Of a stretch of DNA of 64,000 nucleotides, positions 1 through 9,660 are shown piece after piece (the first letter of the stretch is position 1; each line of letters starts with the position of its first letter). The notes under the pieces were generated by a model, which did no database searches, had not been told where the DNA came from, and was given only the letters and a program-made list of their open reading frames with translations. Origin of the DNA: an uncultured Rhizobiaceae group bacterium (lineage in GTDB: Bacteria; Pseudomonadota; Alphaproteobacteria; Rhizobiales; Rhizobiaceae); the NCBI GenBank assembly GCA_937930635.1, contig CALHCF010000003.1:248001-312000 (forward strand). The letters run 5' to 3'. A program made the position numbers and the translations under genes.

Positions 1-62
1 CAGATCAGCAACCTTCGGGCTGTCTGAAATCAACAGCCTGTACATCGAGGTGAATCATAACG

Positions 63-85
63 TGCCGGGAGCAAATCACCCGGCA
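63..85 (-). terminator. Hairpin downstream of transketolase gene
   Basis: A perfect GCCGGG/CCCGGC stem (64-69 with 79-84), closed by one further T-A pair, encloses a 9-base loop. It starts 12 bases beyond the transketolase stop. No run of T follows on the minus strand, so it is a weak intrinsic terminator at best and may instead be a processing or 3'-end stabilising hairpin. Confidence 0.35.
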
Positions 86-96
86 TTATTACGCTG

Positions 97-2109
97 TCAG
101 CTGGAGGCGTCTTCCGCAGTCTCGTCGAGTTTAGCCTGCGCTGTCTGAACCACTGCTTCGGCAGTGATGCCAAAATGTTCATAGAGTTCCTGATAGGGTG
201 CCGATGCACCAAAGCTGTCCATGCCGACAAAAAAGCCATCCGATCCGATAAAGGTGTCCCAGCCCTGACGAACCGCCGCCTCGACAGCAATTTTAACAGG
301 AGCATCCCCGATCAGCTCCTGACGATATTGCGCTGACTGCGTTTCAAACAGATGAAAGCAGGGAACAGAAACAACCCGTGTTGGATGACCCGCAGCATCA
401 AGCTGGCGTTTAGCCTCCAACGCCAGTTCAACTTCCGAACCGCTGGCAAAGATCGACACCAGGGCATCGTCCTCTCCCGAAGAAGCCAGCTCGTAAGCCC
501 CCAGCGCACAAAGGTTATCCGCTTCGTAGGACAAGCGCACTGCTTCGAGATTCTGGCGGGTCAGCGCGATAACACTGGGAGTTTTTTCCGATGCCAGCGC
601 GAGAGCCCAGCATTCCGCAGTTTCCGTCACATCGGCAGGCCGGAAAACGTTGAGATTGGGTATGGCACGAAGGGCTGCCAGTTGCTCTACGGGTTGATGG
701 GTGGGGCCATCTTCGCCAAGGCCGATTGAATCATGGGTCATCACATGGATCACCCGCACTCCCATAAGGGCTGCAAGGCGGATGGAAGGGCGGCAATAGT
801 CAGAAAAGATGAGGAACCCACCGGAATAGGGAATGAGACCGCCATGCAAGGCGATTCCATTCATGGCCGCAGCCATCCCGTGTTCACGGATACCATAATG
901 GACAAAACGCCCTGAGAAGTCGTCTGGCGTCAACGGAGCAGTCTGGCTTGTATCGGTATTGTTGGATCCCGTGAGGTCTGCTGAGCCAGCAAGGGTTTCC
1001 GCCACCACACCGTTGACCACCTCCAGCGTCGTCTGCGAGGCCTTGCGGGTGGCTTTCTTAATCGGTTCCTCCACCAATTCCTGCTTGTGGGCTGCTATGG
1101 CTTCATCAAAACCGCTTGGCAGGTCACCTCGCTGCCGGCGTTCAAACTCTCCACGCGATTCACTGTCTGCTGCTTCCAGCCGTTTTCTCCACTCCTTGCG
1201 CTTTTGAGCGGAACGCAGCCCGGCAATCCGCCAGCCATCAAGCACATCATCAGGCACCACAAACGGTTCAGCATCCCAACCCAGAGCCTCACGCGCACCG
1301 GCAATTTCCTCGTCTCCCAGCGGCGACCCGTGGCTGCCCTTGGTACCGGCTTTGGTCGGCGCACCATATCCAATGGTGGTCTTACAGGCGATCAGGGTTG
1401 GTTTCGCGGAATTGTGGGCCGTCTCAATGGCGGCAGCGATATCTTCATGATCGTGACCATCCACCCGAATTGTATTCCACTGGGAGGCCTCGAACCGGGC
1501 AATCTGGTCGGTTGAATCAGTCAGCGAAATTGGCCCATCAATCGAGATATTGTTGTCGTCCCAAAAAACGATCAGCTTGTTGAGTTTCAGATGTCCCGCC
1601 AGCGAAATGGCTTCCTGCGAGATGCCTTCCATCAAACATCCGTCACCGGCAAGACAATAGGTATGGTGGTCAACCAGATCGCTGCCAAACTCGTTACTGA
1701 GCTTGCGTTCTGCCATCGCCATTCCAACGGCATTGGCAATACCCTGCCCCAGCGGCCCGGTCGTGGTTTCGATGCCCGCAGCATGCCCATACTCGGGATG
1801 GCCCGCGGTCCGAGATCCCAATTGGCGGAAGTTCTTGATCTGCTCGATGTCAATATCATCATAGCCGAGCAGAAAGAGTGAGGAATACAGCAGCATTGAT
1901 CCATGACCCGCCGACAGCACAAAGCGATCACGGTCCGGCCAGTCGGGAGCCTTGGGGTCAAATTTCATGAACCTGGTAAAGAGGACCGTCGCAATATCGG
2001 CCGCTCCCGTCGGCAGGCCCGGGTGGCCTGAATTTGCCTTTTGTACAGCATCGGCTGAGAGAAAACGGATGGCGTGGGCCATGCGTGTAGCTTTTTCAAT
2101 ATTGGTCAT
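97..2109 (-). CDS. tkt: Transketolase
   Basis: Transketolase moves two-carbon ketol units between sugar phosphates in the non-oxidative pentose phosphate pathway, using thiamine diphosphate and a divalent metal in the cytosol. The 670 residues match the usual full length. The N-terminal pyrophosphate domain carries the cofactor motif starting GDG at residues 155-157 and ending NNISIDG at 186-192, and SGHPG near residue 27 holds a conserved substrate-site histidine. The pyrimidine domain has GEDGPTHQP around residue 465. The ATG at 2109 is preceded by GGGA five bases upstream; an in-frame ATG ten codons later is possible but would clip the conserved N-terminus. It is transcribed away from the DUF4164-zapA pair, an arrangement typical of Hyphomicrobiales, where gap usually follows tkt just outside this window. 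Confidence 0.97.
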   Translation of the reverse strand: MTNIEKATRMAHAIRFLSADAVQKANSGHPGLPTGAADIATVLFTRFMKFDPKAPDWPDRDRFVLSAGHGSMLLYSSLFLLGYDDIDIEQIKNFRQLGSRTAGHPEYGHAAGIETTTGPLGQGIANAVGMAMAERKLSNEFGSDLVDHHTYCLAGDGCLMEGISQEAISLAGHLKLNKLIVFWDDNNISIDGPISLTDSTDQIARFEASQWNTIRVDGHDHEDIAAAIETAHNSAKPTLIACKTTIGYGAPTKAGTKGSHGSPLGDEEIAGAREALGWDAEPFVVPDDVLDGWRIAGLRSAQKRKEWRKRLEAADSESRGEFERRQRGDLPSGFDEAIAAHKQELVEEPIKKATRKASQTTLEVVNGVVAETLAGSADLTGSNNTDTSQTAPLTPDDFSGRFVHYGIREHGMAAAMNGIALHGGLIPYSGGFLIFSDYCRPSIRLAALMGVRVIHVMTHDSIGLGEDGPTHQPVEQLAALRAIPNLNVFRPADVTETAECWALALASEKTPSVIALTRQNLEAVRLSYEADNLCALGAYELASSGEDDALVSIFASGSEVELALEAKRQLDAAGHPTRVVSVPCFHLFETQSAQYRQELIGDAPVKIAVEAAVRQGWDTFIGSDGFFVGMDSFGASAPYQELYEHFGITAEAVVQTAQAKLDETAEDASS

Positions 2110-2449
2110 GGAATCCCGCGGCCCTGCCGCCTGCTTGTCGCCAAAGAAGGACCATGAACCAGCAAATCGCCCGACGGCTGGGCTTCACAGCCTGAAATTT
2201 GCGGCGAGACATAGCACCTTGCAAATGCGAGTCAAAGCAGCGAGATGATTCCATACCCCGGTTTCTCCACAGCGGCCATCAATTTGCATCGCGCGCGACC
2301 GACCCCGGCTCGCAGACGACTCAAAAGAAGCGGGACAACGTATTAATGAGATTGACGATTCAGTCATTTTGCAGTTTGAGTAAGAAAGAAGGGCTGGGCA
2401 GCAACCATAGCAGCACGCGCTGCGTAAGAATTTGCGGTCATGAGGAACC
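2110..2449. other. Divergent intergenic region tkt / DUF4164
   Basis: This 340-base gap must hold the promoters for the leftward transketolase gene and the rightward DUF4164-zapA pair. I see a TTGACG at 2352-2357 that could be a -35 element for the rightward unit, but no convincing -10 at 17-18 bases. I find no coding potential, repeat or RNA gene. Confidence 0.5.
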
Positions 2450-2770
2450 ATGGAAACTTCTAGCGGTGGCGAAGGATCAACACCTTCCAAACATCACTCA
2501 CCCGCCAGCGTTGCCGAAGCACTGGCCCGACTCAATGACGCGCTCGACCGTCTTGATGGCGCTGTTAGTGCGTCCCGGGACAATGCAGCCCAACAAAAGT
2601 CTCCGGACGAGGAAATTCAGCACATGAACGACGACCGGGCAAAACTTGCCCGCGAGCTTGATGTCGCCGAAGCCAGAGCCAACAGATTAACCGAAACAAA
2701 CAGCGAAGTGTCCCGCCGCCTTGTTGGTGCCATGGAAATGGTGCGTGGAGTTCTGGACAAACAAACCTAG
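2450..2770 (+). CDS. DUF4164 family coiled-coil protein
   Basis: This is a 106-residue acidic protein of the DUF4164 type, a family of unknown function found next to zapA in alphaproteobacteria. After a low-complexity Ser/Gly/His head of about 20 residues, the rest is predicted helical with heptad-like spacing of Leu/Ala/Val (about 20-100), consistent with a coiled coil. There is no signal peptide or membrane segment. The ATG at 2450 follows GAGG seven bases upstream. The gene ends 18 bases before zapA and is almost certainly cotranscribed with it, so a role in the division apparatus is a reasonable guess from context only. Family assignment rests on size, character and position rather than on a catalytic motif. 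Confidence 0.75.
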   Translation: METSSGGEGSTPSKHHSPASVAEALARLNDALDRLDGAVSASRDNAAQQKSPDEEIQHMNDDRAKLARELDVAEARANRLTETNSEVSRRLVGAMEMVRGVLDKQT

Positions 2771-2788
2771 AAGCAGGGCAGGAAAATA

Positions 2789-3148
2789 ATGCCGCAGGTG
2801 GCAGTACAGATTAACGGCAAAACTTACCGGATGGCCTGTGACGAGGGGCAGGAGGCGCATTTGCTCGACCTCGCGCAGCGCTTTGATCGCTATATAAATC
2901 AACTCAAGGGATCATTTGGCGAAATTGGCGACCAGCGGCTAACCGTGATGGCGGGTGTGATGGTAATCGACGAATTGGTCGAAACCCAGCATAAGGTGCG
3001 CGGCCTGGAAAACGAACTGGCAAATGAGCGAACAAATTCAGGCAATGCCGACCCTTCTTCGCAGATCGAGACCCAGATAGCGCAGGCTCTTGGAAAAACA
3101 GCCGAACGCATTGAACAAATCACCTCGAAACTCGCAGACAAACAATAG
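2789..3148 (+). CDS. zapA: Cell division protein ZapA
   Basis: ZapA binds FtsZ and promotes bundling of its filaments at the division site. The 119-residue protein starts with a short beta-rich head in which an NGKTYRMACD stretch matches the ZapA globular domain. A long helix follows, including LDLAQRFDRYINQL near residues 25-40 and the hydrophobic MAGVMVIDEL stretch near 55-64. The C-terminal part is polar, as in alphaproteobacterial ZapA proteins. It follows the DUF4164 gene by 18 bases. In many relatives a 6S RNA gene lies just downstream; the 225 bases after this stop do not show a recognisable one. Confidence 0.92.
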   Translation: MPQVAVQINGKTYRMACDEGQEAHLLDLAQRFDRYINQLKGSFGEIGDQRLTVMAGVMVIDELVETQHKVRGLENELANERTNSGNADPSSQIETQIAQALGKTAERIEQITSKLADKQ

Positions 3149-3373
3149 CACGCACAATCGACGCAAGGTCTGCGCATACATCAGAAAATGCGACGGACTG
3201 GTCCAGTTCCTCCCGGCAATTGATCATTCGGCAACATTTCGGTGTGCGGGTCGTGCCAAAAGGCACTTCCGGCAACCAGAACTCACACTCCGACACTCGC
3301 CCTGAAAAGAGTGAACAGGCGATTTCGACCAGCTTGTTTCGTTCATTTGGAAATAAACCTACGGTGCAAAGAA

Positions 3374-4219
3374 ATGAAAACTCACTTGATCAGCAGCGCA
3401 TTTTTTCTGACCACCATCGGACTACTGGCACCAGGCACCGTTTCTGCGCAACAATGTGGCCAGGCGGAAACTCCGTGTAAGATCCCTTTGGGCACCTATC
3501 ATGTGCTGAGCCCCGCAGATGTTAAGATACGGGGAGCCGTGGTCCTGCTTCATGGTGGCGGCGGAACCGGTAAAGGCTTGCTGAAAACCAACATGGCGAA
3601 GCAGGCCGTAAAGAACGGTTTTGTTTTCGTGGCGCCAAACGGCTTTCATCCTACCGCTCGTTTCAAAAACAACTGGGCTGTTCGCGCCAAGAATTTCGGA
3701 CACGAACTGGATGATATCAAGTTTCTCAATTCCGTCATGAACAATGTCTCGAAGAAATTCGGCGTCGATCGAACAAGGTTCTTGCTCGCAGGCTTCTCGC
3801 GCGGCGGTTCAATGGTGTGGGATATCGCCTGTCATGCACCAAAATCCGCTCGGGCCTATGCCGCATCTGCAGGGGCTTTTTGGGACGACCTTCCAGAAAA
3901 ATGCTCCGGCCCGGTCGATCTATTTCATACTCATGGCTGGAATGATCGGACAGTTCCCCTGGAAGGAAGGCCCCTCTTTGGAGGTGACGTAGCGCAGGGG
4001 GATGTCTGGCAATCTCTCAAAATACTACGTGCCAGCAACGGTTGCCAGAACCGCCAGCCCGCAAGTTCGAAGATTGAGAACGGTCAATGGTGGCGTCATT
4101 GGACCGATTGCAAGTCAGGCCAGATAGACCTGATGCTTCATGATGGCGCTCACGGCACGCCCACAAACTGGGCTGACGTAACTCTGAAGTGGTTTGCCGC
4201 ACGACTTGGAGAAAACTAA
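3374..4219 (+). CDS. Secreted PHB-depolymerase/feruloyl-esterase-like hydrolase
   Basis: A 281-residue alpha/beta hydrolase of the LpqC/poly(3-hydroxybutyrate) depolymerase type. The ATG at 3374 gives a clean Sec signal peptide (Lys-His, hydrophobic core, VSAQQ cleavage region near residues 24-27), so I prefer it over the longer open frame beginning at 3242. A catalytic serine sits in GFSRGGSM, the aspartate is probably in HGWNDRTVP, and the histidine in DGAHGTP. The oxyanion region VVLLHGGGGTGKG precedes them. It is predicted to act in the periplasm or outside the cell on ester substrates such as polyesters or acylated sugars. It stands alone between zapA and the fructose operon; the substrate cannot be told from sequence. 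Confidence 0.82.
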   Translation: MKTHLISSAFFLTTIGLLAPGTVSAQQCGQAETPCKIPLGTYHVLSPADVKIRGAVVLLHGGGGTGKGLLKTNMAKQAVKNGFVFVAPNGFHPTARFKNNWAVRAKNFGHELDDIKFLNSVMNNVSKKFGVDRTRFLLAGFSRGGSMVWDIACHAPKSARAYAASAGAFWDDLPEKCSGPVDLFHTHGWNDRTVPLEGRPLFGGDVAQGDVWQSLKILRASNGCQNRQPASSKIENGQWWRHWTDCKSGQIDLMLHDGAHGTPTNWADVTLKWFAARLGEN

Positions 4220-4333
4220 GTCGGAGCCAGTATCCACGCAAACCCGATCACCGGGTCATAGCCGGCGTTGCTCACTATCTCTCAAATAGGGTTCTTCATT
4301 GACTCGATTTTCGGCCAGTGCCAGTCTTTTCGT

Positions 4334-4375
4334 TGAGCGGAACGCCTTGTCCTGAACAACAGGACCGCCCGCTCA
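4334..4375 (+). promoter_or_regulatory. Nested inverted repeat in frcB leader
   Basis: TGAGCGG (4334-4340) pairs with CCGCTCA (4369-4375). Inside lies a second perfect hairpin, GTCCTG (4349-4354) with CAGGAC (4360-4365), around a 5-base loop. It sits about 55 bases before the frcB start and upstream of the GGGAGG ribosome site. It could be a leader RNA structure or an operator; no T run follows, so it is not an obvious terminator of the esterase gene. Confidence 0.4.
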
Positions 4376-4428
4376 AGTGAGCACACAGCTCGACCGCCTA
4401 TCAAACATCAACACTGGGAGGAAACCTC

Positions 4429-5457
4429 ATGAAAAAGCGTATTATCGCTTCTGCCATTGGCGCCCTGACGCTAAGCACGATTTCTATGGGAGCATATGCT
4501 GATGGTCACGCAGTGACTGCCTGCCTGATCACGAAAACGGATACCAACCCTTTCTTTGTGAAAATGAAAGAAGGCGCGACTGCCAAAGCCGAGGAACTTG
4601 GCATCACGCTCAAATCCTATGCAGGCAAGATAGACGGTGACCATGAAACTCAGGTCGCAGCTATCGAGACATGCATCGCCGATGGTGCAAAAGGCATCCT
4701 GCTCACCGCATCTGATACCAAGGCAATTGTTGGCCCTGTCAAACAGGCGCGGGATGCAGGTCTGCTGGTGATTGCGCTGGATACCCCTCTCGAACCCATC
4801 GATTCTGCGGATGCCACATTTGCAACAGATAATTTTCTTGCTGGCGAGCTGATCGGAAAGTGGGCTGCGGCAACTCTGGGAGACAAGGCAAAAGACGCAA
4901 AGATTGCCATGCTCGATCTGGCAATCAGCCAGCCATCAGTTGGCGTGTTGCGCGATCAGGGTTTCCTGAAAGGCTTTGGCATCGATCTGGGTGACCCCAA
5001 TAAATGGGGCGATGAGTCCGACAGCCGTATCGTTGGAAATGAAGTAACCGCTGGCAATGAAGAAGGTGGTCGCAAAGCGATGGAAAGCCTGCTTGCCAAG
5101 GACCCGGCGATCAATGTTGTTTATACAATCAACGAACCGGCCGCGGCTGGAGCCTACGAGGCACTAAAGGCAGTCGGCAACGAAGCCAACGTCCTGATCG
5201 TCTCGGTAGACGGCGGGTGCCCCGGTGTCGCAAACGTCAAGTCTGGCGTGATTGGCGCCACCTCACAACAATACCCACTGCTGATGGCCTCATTGGGTAT
5301 CGAAGCCATCTCTGCCTGGGCAAAGGATGGTAAAAAACCTGAAAACACACCGGGTAAAGACTTCTTCGATACCGGCGTTGCCCTGGTTACCGACAAGCCT
5401 GCAGCTGGTGTGGAATCCATCGACACCAAAGAGGGAACAGATCGCTGCTGGGGTTGA
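4429..5457 (+). CDS. frcB: Fructose ABC transporter, periplasmic binding protein
   Basis: FrcB is the periplasmic sugar-binding component of the fructose (also ribose/mannose) ABC importer. The 342-residue protein has a signal peptide (MKKR start, cleavage after AYADG near residue 25) and a type I periplasmic binding fold of the ribose/galactose family. Typical features are [15 protein letters not shown] near 37-51, the ALDTPLEP hinge region and VSVDGGCPG near residue 262. Strong ribosome site GGGAGG at 4414-4419. It opens a four-gene unit frcB-frcC-frcA-frcK, the same order as the characterised fructose operon of Sinorhizobium meliloti. A strong hairpin follows the gene. The regulator frcR found beside this operon elsewhere is not in the window. 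Confidence 0.9.
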   Translation: MKKRIIASAIGALTLSTISMGAYADGHAVTACLITKTDTNPFFVKMKEGATAKAEELGITLKSYAGKIDGDHETQVAAIETCIADGAKGILLTASDTKAIVGPVKQARDAGLLVIALDTPLEPIDSADATFATDNFLAGELIGKWAAATLGDKAKDAKIAMLDLAISQPSVGVLRDQGFLKGFGIDLGDPNKWGDESDSRIVGNEVTAGNEEGGRKAMESLLAKDPAINVVYTINEPAAAGAYEALKAVGNEANVLIVSVDGGCPGVANVKSGVIGATSQQYPLLMASLGIEAISAWAKDGKKPENTPGKDFFDTGVALVTDKPAAGVESIDTKEGTDRCWG

Positions 5458-5493
5458 TCGCTGCGGAAATTCTCCACAAACTGCATCTGAAAA

Positions 5494-5517
5494 GAGGGGC
5501 GGCTTCGTTCGCCCCTC
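5494..5517 (+). other. Intercistronic hairpin frcB-frcC
   Basis: GAGGGGCG (5494-5501) and CGCCCCTC (5510-5517) form a perfect 8-bp GC-rich stem with an 8-base loop, 36 bases after the frcB stop. No T run follows. Such hairpins after a binding-protein gene commonly stabilise the upstream message and lower expression of the permease genes. Confidence 0.6.
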
Positions 5518-5558
5518 GCAAGAGAGGTTGATCTTACCTCAAGACCGGGCAATGGGGC

Positions 5559-6641
5559 ATGACAGAGACGCAAGGCAGCACAACCGATAAAATCGGGTCG
5601 GCTCTTTCAGGCACCGCCGAAGAAGTTGTATCGTTCGAATCCGAAGAAAAAACCGCTCTTGAGAACATTCAGCACTGGCTTCATCGCACGCCCGCCGCTG
5701 TACCGCTCATCGTCCTTTTAGCGTCGCTGGCGGCGTTTGGGATATTGCTGGGTTCAAAGTTTTTCTCCCCTTTTGCCCTCACGTTGATTTTGCAGCAGGT
5801 CCAGATTGTCGGCATCCTGGCCGCTGCTCAATCACTGATCATCTTAACGGCAGGCATTGACCTGAGTGTCGGCGCGATAGCCGTGATGTGTTCCGTCATC
5901 ATGGGGCAGTTCACATTCCGCTATGGTCTGCCTCCTGTCCTGTCGGTTTTTTGCGGTCTGGCTGCTGGCACGGCGATCGGCGCGATCAATGGATGGCTGG
6001 TTGCCAAACCAAAACTGCCACCTTTTATTGTAACGCTTGGCATGTGGCAGATCGTCCTTGCGGCCAATTATATATATTCAGCAAACGAGACCATCCGCTC
6101 GCAGGATGTCGAGGCACAAGCCGCGTTCCTTCAGTTTTTTGGTACGAAATTCAAACTGGCAGGTGCCTCCATAACGCTTGGCGTGATCGCTATGTGCCTG
6201 CTCGTGTTCATTCTCGCCTACGTTCTCAAGCACACAGCCTGGGGCCGTCATGTCTATGCCGTTGGTGACGATCCGGAAGCCGCCGAACTGGCCGGTGTCC
6301 AGGTCGGTCGAACCCTGATCTCGGTTTATGCACTTGCAGGCTTGATCTGCGCTCTTGCCGGATGGGTGATGATTGGACGCTTTGGGAGCGTATCCCCCTC
6401 ACTATCGACCGGCCAAATCGGCAATATTCAGGCCATCACGGCTGTCGTTATTGGCGGAATATCGTTGTTTGGTGGCCGGGGTTCGATCATGGGCGCCTTT
6501 TTTGGCGCGTTGATCGTTGGAGTATTTGAGCTTGGGCTACGGATGGCGGGAGCTGATGCGCAATGGACATACCTGTTGATTGGCATTCTCATAATCTCGG
6601 CAGTGGCCGTTGATCAGTGGATTAGAAGGGTTGCCGGTTAA
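5559..6641 (+). CDS. frcC: Fructose ABC transporter, permease
   Basis: The inner-membrane permease of the fructose importer, 360 residues with a cytosolic head of about 45 residues and roughly eight to ten hydrophobic segments. The family hallmark AAQSLIILTAGIDLSVGAI lies near residues 89-107, and GGISLFGGRGSIMGAFFGAL near 300-320. The region around GDDPEAAELAGV near 230 is the cytoplasmic coupling loop that contacts the ATPase. It starts 101 bases after frcB and its stop overlaps the frcA start by one base (TAATG), so the two are translationally coupled. Confidence 0.9.
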   Translation: MTETQGSTTDKIGSALSGTAEEVVSFESEEKTALENIQHWLHRTPAAVPLIVLLASLAAFGILLGSKFFSPFALTLILQQVQIVGILAAAQSLIILTAGIDLSVGAIAVMCSVIMGQFTFRYGLPPVLSVFCGLAAGTAIGAINGWLVAKPKLPPFIVTLGMWQIVLAANYIYSANETIRSQDVEAQAAFLQFFGTKFKLAGASITLGVIAMCLLVFILAYVLKHTAWGRHVYAVGDDPEAAELAGVQVGRTLISVYALAGLICALAGWVMIGRFGSVSPSLSTGQIGNIQAITAVVIGGISLFGGRGSIMGAFFGALIVGVFELGLRMAGADAQWTYLLIGILIISAVAVDQWIRRVAG

Positions 6642-7420
6642 TGGCTGAACCAATTCTGACAACGCGCGGTCTTGTAAAACGTTTTGGGCGGGTGGTCGCA
6701 TTGGACCACGCTGATTTTGATCTGTACCCGAATGAAGTTCTTGCGGTGATCGGCGACAACGGCGCGGGCAAATCCACACTTATCAAAGCAATTTCGGGAG
6801 CTATTCAGCCAGACGAAGGTGAAATCAGGCTTGAGGGCGAGGCCGTTCATTTTTCCTCACCGCAAGCTGCGAAGGAAGAAGGCATCGAAACCGTCTATCA
6901 AAACCTGGCTCTCTCTCCGGCGCTGTCGATTGCGGACAATATGTTCATGGGCCGGGAAATCAGAAGCCCTGGCCTTGCAGGCAAACTGCTGCGCAAGCTC
7001 GACCGTTCCCAGATGGAGCAACAGGCGCGCCAAATGCTTTCCGATCTTGGTCTGCTCACCATACAAAACATCAATCAGGCGGTGGAAACCCTGTCAGGCG
7101 GTCAACGACAGGGCATAGCAGTTGCCCGCGCAGCAGCCTTTGGCTCAAAGGTCATCATTATGGATGAACCAACTGCTGCATTAGGTGTCAAAGAAAGCCG
7201 GAAGGTCCTGGAACTGATTCAGGATGTAAAGGCGCGCGGGCTGCCCATCGTGCTGATCTCTCACAACATGCCACATGTCTTTGAGGTCGCTGACCGCATC
7301 CACATTCACCGTCTTGGCAGACGTCTTTGTGTGATCAACCCAAAAGATTACACGATGTCAGATGCAGTGGCTTTCATGACCGGCGCAAAGGAGCCGCCAG
7401 CAGAGGTGACCGCAGTTTGA
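6641..7420 (+). CDS. frcA: Fructose ABC transporter, ATP-binding protein
   Basis: A 259-residue ABC ATPase that powers the FrcC permease. Walker A is GDNGAGKST near residues 38-46, the signature LSGGQRQGIAVARA is near 149, Walker B is VIIMDEPTAALG near 169, and the H-loop is LISHNMPHVF. Unlike RbsA or XylG, which carry two nucleotide-binding domains, this protein has one, as in known FrcA proteins; two copies are expected per transporter. It overlaps frcC by one base and frcK by four. Confidence 0.9.
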   Translation: MAEPILTTRGLVKRFGRVVALDHADFDLYPNEVLAVIGDNGAGKSTLIKAISGAIQPDEGEIRLEGEAVHFSSPQAAKEEGIETVYQNLALSPALSIADNMFMGREIRSPGLAGKLLRKLDRSQMEQQARQMLSDLGLLTIQNINQAVETLSGGQRQGIAVARAAAFGSKVIIMDEPTAALGVKESRKVLELIQDVKARGLPIVLISHNMPHVFEVADRIHIHRLGRRLCVINPKDYTMSDAVAFMTGAKEPPAEVTAV

Positions 7421-8040
7421 ATTTGGATCAGCTGACCAGTAAAATCCTGGAACAATCGAGGGGCCGGAACCGATATCTGGCAGGGATTGCCGGGCCACCG
7501 GGTGCCGGCAAGTCCACACTCGCCGCCTTGCTTCTGGAACGCCTGATTTCACAAGGCGCAGCGGCAAAGATTGTACCAATGGACGGATTTCATCTCGACA
7601 ATGCCGAACTTGATCGTTTGGGTCTTCGATCCAGAAAAGGGGCGCCAAACACGTTTGATGCCCTTGGTTTTGTGGAGCTGGTTAAAGACCTGAGATCCTG
7701 TACCAAGGCGGTTTCCCTGCCTGGCTTTGATCGCCAGCAAGACCGGGTGCTCGAAGACCACGACAATATCTCTGTCGATCAGCAAATCCTCTTGGTCGAA
7801 GGCAATTACCTGTTGCTGAAAACCGCACCGTGGAACCAGCTGAAGCCTTTTTTTGACCTCTCAGTCTTTATCAACCCGGGAGAAGAAGAACTTAAAAAGC
7901 GCTTGATCCAACGCTGGCTGGACAACAATCATACACATGCACAAGCGGTGGAGCGCGCTCATTCCAACGATATTCCAAACGCAAAGTTTGTCCTCAAACA
8001 CTCAGACAACGCAGACATCCTGCTGGATACGCCGACCTGA
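7417..8040 (+). CDS. frcK: FrcK, P-loop kinase-like protein of the fructose operon
   Basis: A 207-residue P-loop protein of the uridine kinase/phosphoribulokinase-like group, encoded last in the fructose operon as in S. meliloti frcBCAK. Walker A is GPPGAGKST near residues 23-31, and MDGFHLDNAELDRLGLRSRKGAP near 53-75 is the conserved substrate-site stretch. The aspartate and arginine pattern after VEGNYLLL resembles nucleoside kinases. I place the start at the TTG at 7417, overlapping the frcA stop (TTGA); no in-frame ATG exists near this point, and a start at 7327 would lie deep inside frcA. The operon context suggests phosphorylation of the imported sugar or a derivative; the substrate of this family is not visible from sequence. 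Confidence 0.8.
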   Translation: MNLDQLTSKILEQSRGRNRYLAGIAGPPGAGKSTLAALLLERLISQGAAAKIVPMDGFHLDNAELDRLGLRSRKGAPNTFDALGFVELVKDLRSCTKAVSLPGFDRQQDRVLEDHDNISVDQQILLVEGNYLLLKTAPWNQLKPFFDLSVFINPGEEELKKRLIQRWLDNNHTHAQAVERAHSNDIPNAKFVLKHSDNADILLDTPT

Positions 8041-8126
8041 GCATCAAAAATCTGGCTACAGAGAAACTACGCTGCAAGGTCGGGGATCAGTAGAAACTGC
8101 TCACCAATTGCCAGCCATGTGGTCCG

Positions 8127-9494
8127 TCACACAGCTTCAATATGCGCATCGATCTCATCGACTGAGTTGATCCCGGCCATTGCATATCCATCCGGCCGGA
8201 TTATCGCGGCACGAAATCCAAATTCATCAAGCTTGTCCCATTGCCCACACACAGACGGGATTGAAGTTTCCATCGGCTCTTTTGAAAGGACATAGAAGCT
8301 CTGTTTGGCAAAGTCATCAGCCCGAACACCATCTGGCAAAACGATCTGAGGTGCGAGCTCTCCACCCACACCATCGCGAGAACCAAGGCCCTCGCCAAGC
8401 GATGGCCAGATCGACTTCATGTTTCCGGCAGGTGCGTTACCGGCAGCAGTTTGATTAATAAGCTTACCAAGCCGAACGGTAAGTTCGATGAACTGACGCA
8501 CATTCTTTTCGCGCTCAGGAAAGTAAGTTGCGAGCAAATTATCGCCACTGCCTTTCAATACCCGATCAAGCTTCCAGGAAAGGTTGGCGACATCGCGTAT
8601 CCCGGCACACATGCCCTGCCCCATAAATGGCGGCATCTGATGTGCAGCATCACCAGCCAGAAAACATCGTCCGCTTTGCCATTCCTGAGAGACGCATGAG
8701 CGGAAAGTATACACGGCCGATCTCTCAAGACGGGCATCTTGGGGAGTGATCCAGCGTTTGAGTTTCTGCCACATCAGATCGTCTGAAATCTCGGTGGGAT
8801 CTTCGGGTTTTAACCGCATCTCCCAACGCCTTCTGTCTCCAACACCGCGAACATAGGTTGCCGGATTTTCTTCATCACAAAATTGGATTGAATAGTCGCC
8901 CAGATCATCACGCGGTCGCTGGAGTATGAGATCAACCACCAACCATCGCTCGTTATATCCAAGGTCATCCAAACCAATACCCAGGAGTTTCCGGGTCGCA
9001 GAAGCGGCTCCATCGCACCCCACAACATAGCGGGCAGATAGCGTGTCGTTGCCGTTCAACTCCAGCAACACGGAGCCGAAGTCCTGAGTTATGTTGGAGA
9101 CAGATACGCCACGGCGCAGTTCAACATGCCGGAAACGGGTCAGCCCCTTAAGCAAAGCCTCTTCCAATCCCGGTTGATGCACCCGGTAGCTTTCATACCA
9201 GCCCATAGGCCCAATCTGTTGTTCCCTTGACCAGTCGATAAGAACCTTGTCATCGTTGTCTTTAAACAACATGCCACGGCCAACCATGGTCGAAGGCAGA
9301 ACCTCCTCTGCAAGTCCGGCGGCCTGAAATGCGCGCATGGCTTCACCATCAAAATGGATCGCGCGAGGCAAACCAAACGGTTTTTGCTGTTTCTCGAGAA
9401 TGCGAACGGAAACGCCACGCCTGCCAAGCAAGTTTGCCAGCAGAGCGCCCACAGGCCCGCAGCCGACAATGGCTACATCACAATCTACAGCCAT
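8127..9494 (-). CDS. FAD-dependent aromatic-ring monooxygenase, MhpA/PHBH-like
   Basis: A 455-residue class A flavoprotein monooxygenase, of the p-hydroxybenzoate-hydroxylase fold that uses NAD(P)H and O2 to hydroxylate aromatic or related compounds. The N-terminal Rossmann motif is GCGPVGALLANLLGRRG near residues 11-27, the DG motif is GCDGAASATRK near 160, and the ribityl-phosphate motif FLAGDAAHQMPPFMGQG lies near 285. It is about 100 residues shorter than MhpA and seems to lack the C-terminal thioredoxin-like part of some relatives. It is convergent with frcK and divergent from the sulfatase gene, sharing a 166-base regulatory gap. The substrate is unknown. Confidence 0.85.
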   Translation of the reverse strand: MAVDCDVAIVGCGPVGALLANLLGRRGVSVRILEKQQKPFGLPRAIHFDGEAMRAFQAAGLAEEVLPSTMVGRGMLFKDNDDKVLIDWSREQQIGPMGWYESYRVHQPGLEEALLKGLTRFRHVELRRGVSVSNITQDFGSVLLELNGNDTLSARYVVGCDGAASATRKLLGIGLDDLGYNERWLVVDLILQRPRDDLGDYSIQFCDEENPATYVRGVGDRRRWEMRLKPEDPTEISDDLMWQKLKRWITPQDARLERSAVYTFRSCVSQEWQSGRCFLAGDAAHQMPPFMGQGMCAGIRDVANLSWKLDRVLKGSGDNLLATYFPEREKNVRQFIELTVRLGKLINQTAAGNAPAGNMKSIWPSLGEGLGSRDGVGGELAPQIVLPDGVRADDFAKQSFYVLSKEPMETSIPSVCGQWDKLDEFGFRAAIIRPDGYAMAGINSVDEIDAHIEAV

Positions 9495-9600
9495 GAAATT
9501 CCCATCTTCATGAAAACCCGTCTCTTCGGCAGCCGCCTATCCGTCGATTGCGACACTGAAAACGAAAATGACTGGTGGTGCAAAAAAATCCAGACTTGAC

Positions 9601-9615
9601 GATATGAAACATATC
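9601..9615. promoter_or_regulatory. Perfect palindrome in divergent promoter gap
   Basis: GATATG-AAA-CATATC is a perfect 6-3-6 inverted repeat halfway between the divergent monooxygenase and sulfatase starts. Its size and position fit the operator of a dimeric regulator controlling both genes. No regulator gene is adjacent. Confidence 0.4.
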
Positions 9616-9660
9616 CATTCCCTTGGTTGAAACCTGTCTGTTTGGAATTTGGAAAGCGGT

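Noticed and set aside
3149..3373. Possible 6S RNA gene after zapA
   Set aside because: Many alphaproteobacteria have ssrS here, but I could not find the long closing stem and central bubble of 6S RNA. A covariance-model search would decide.
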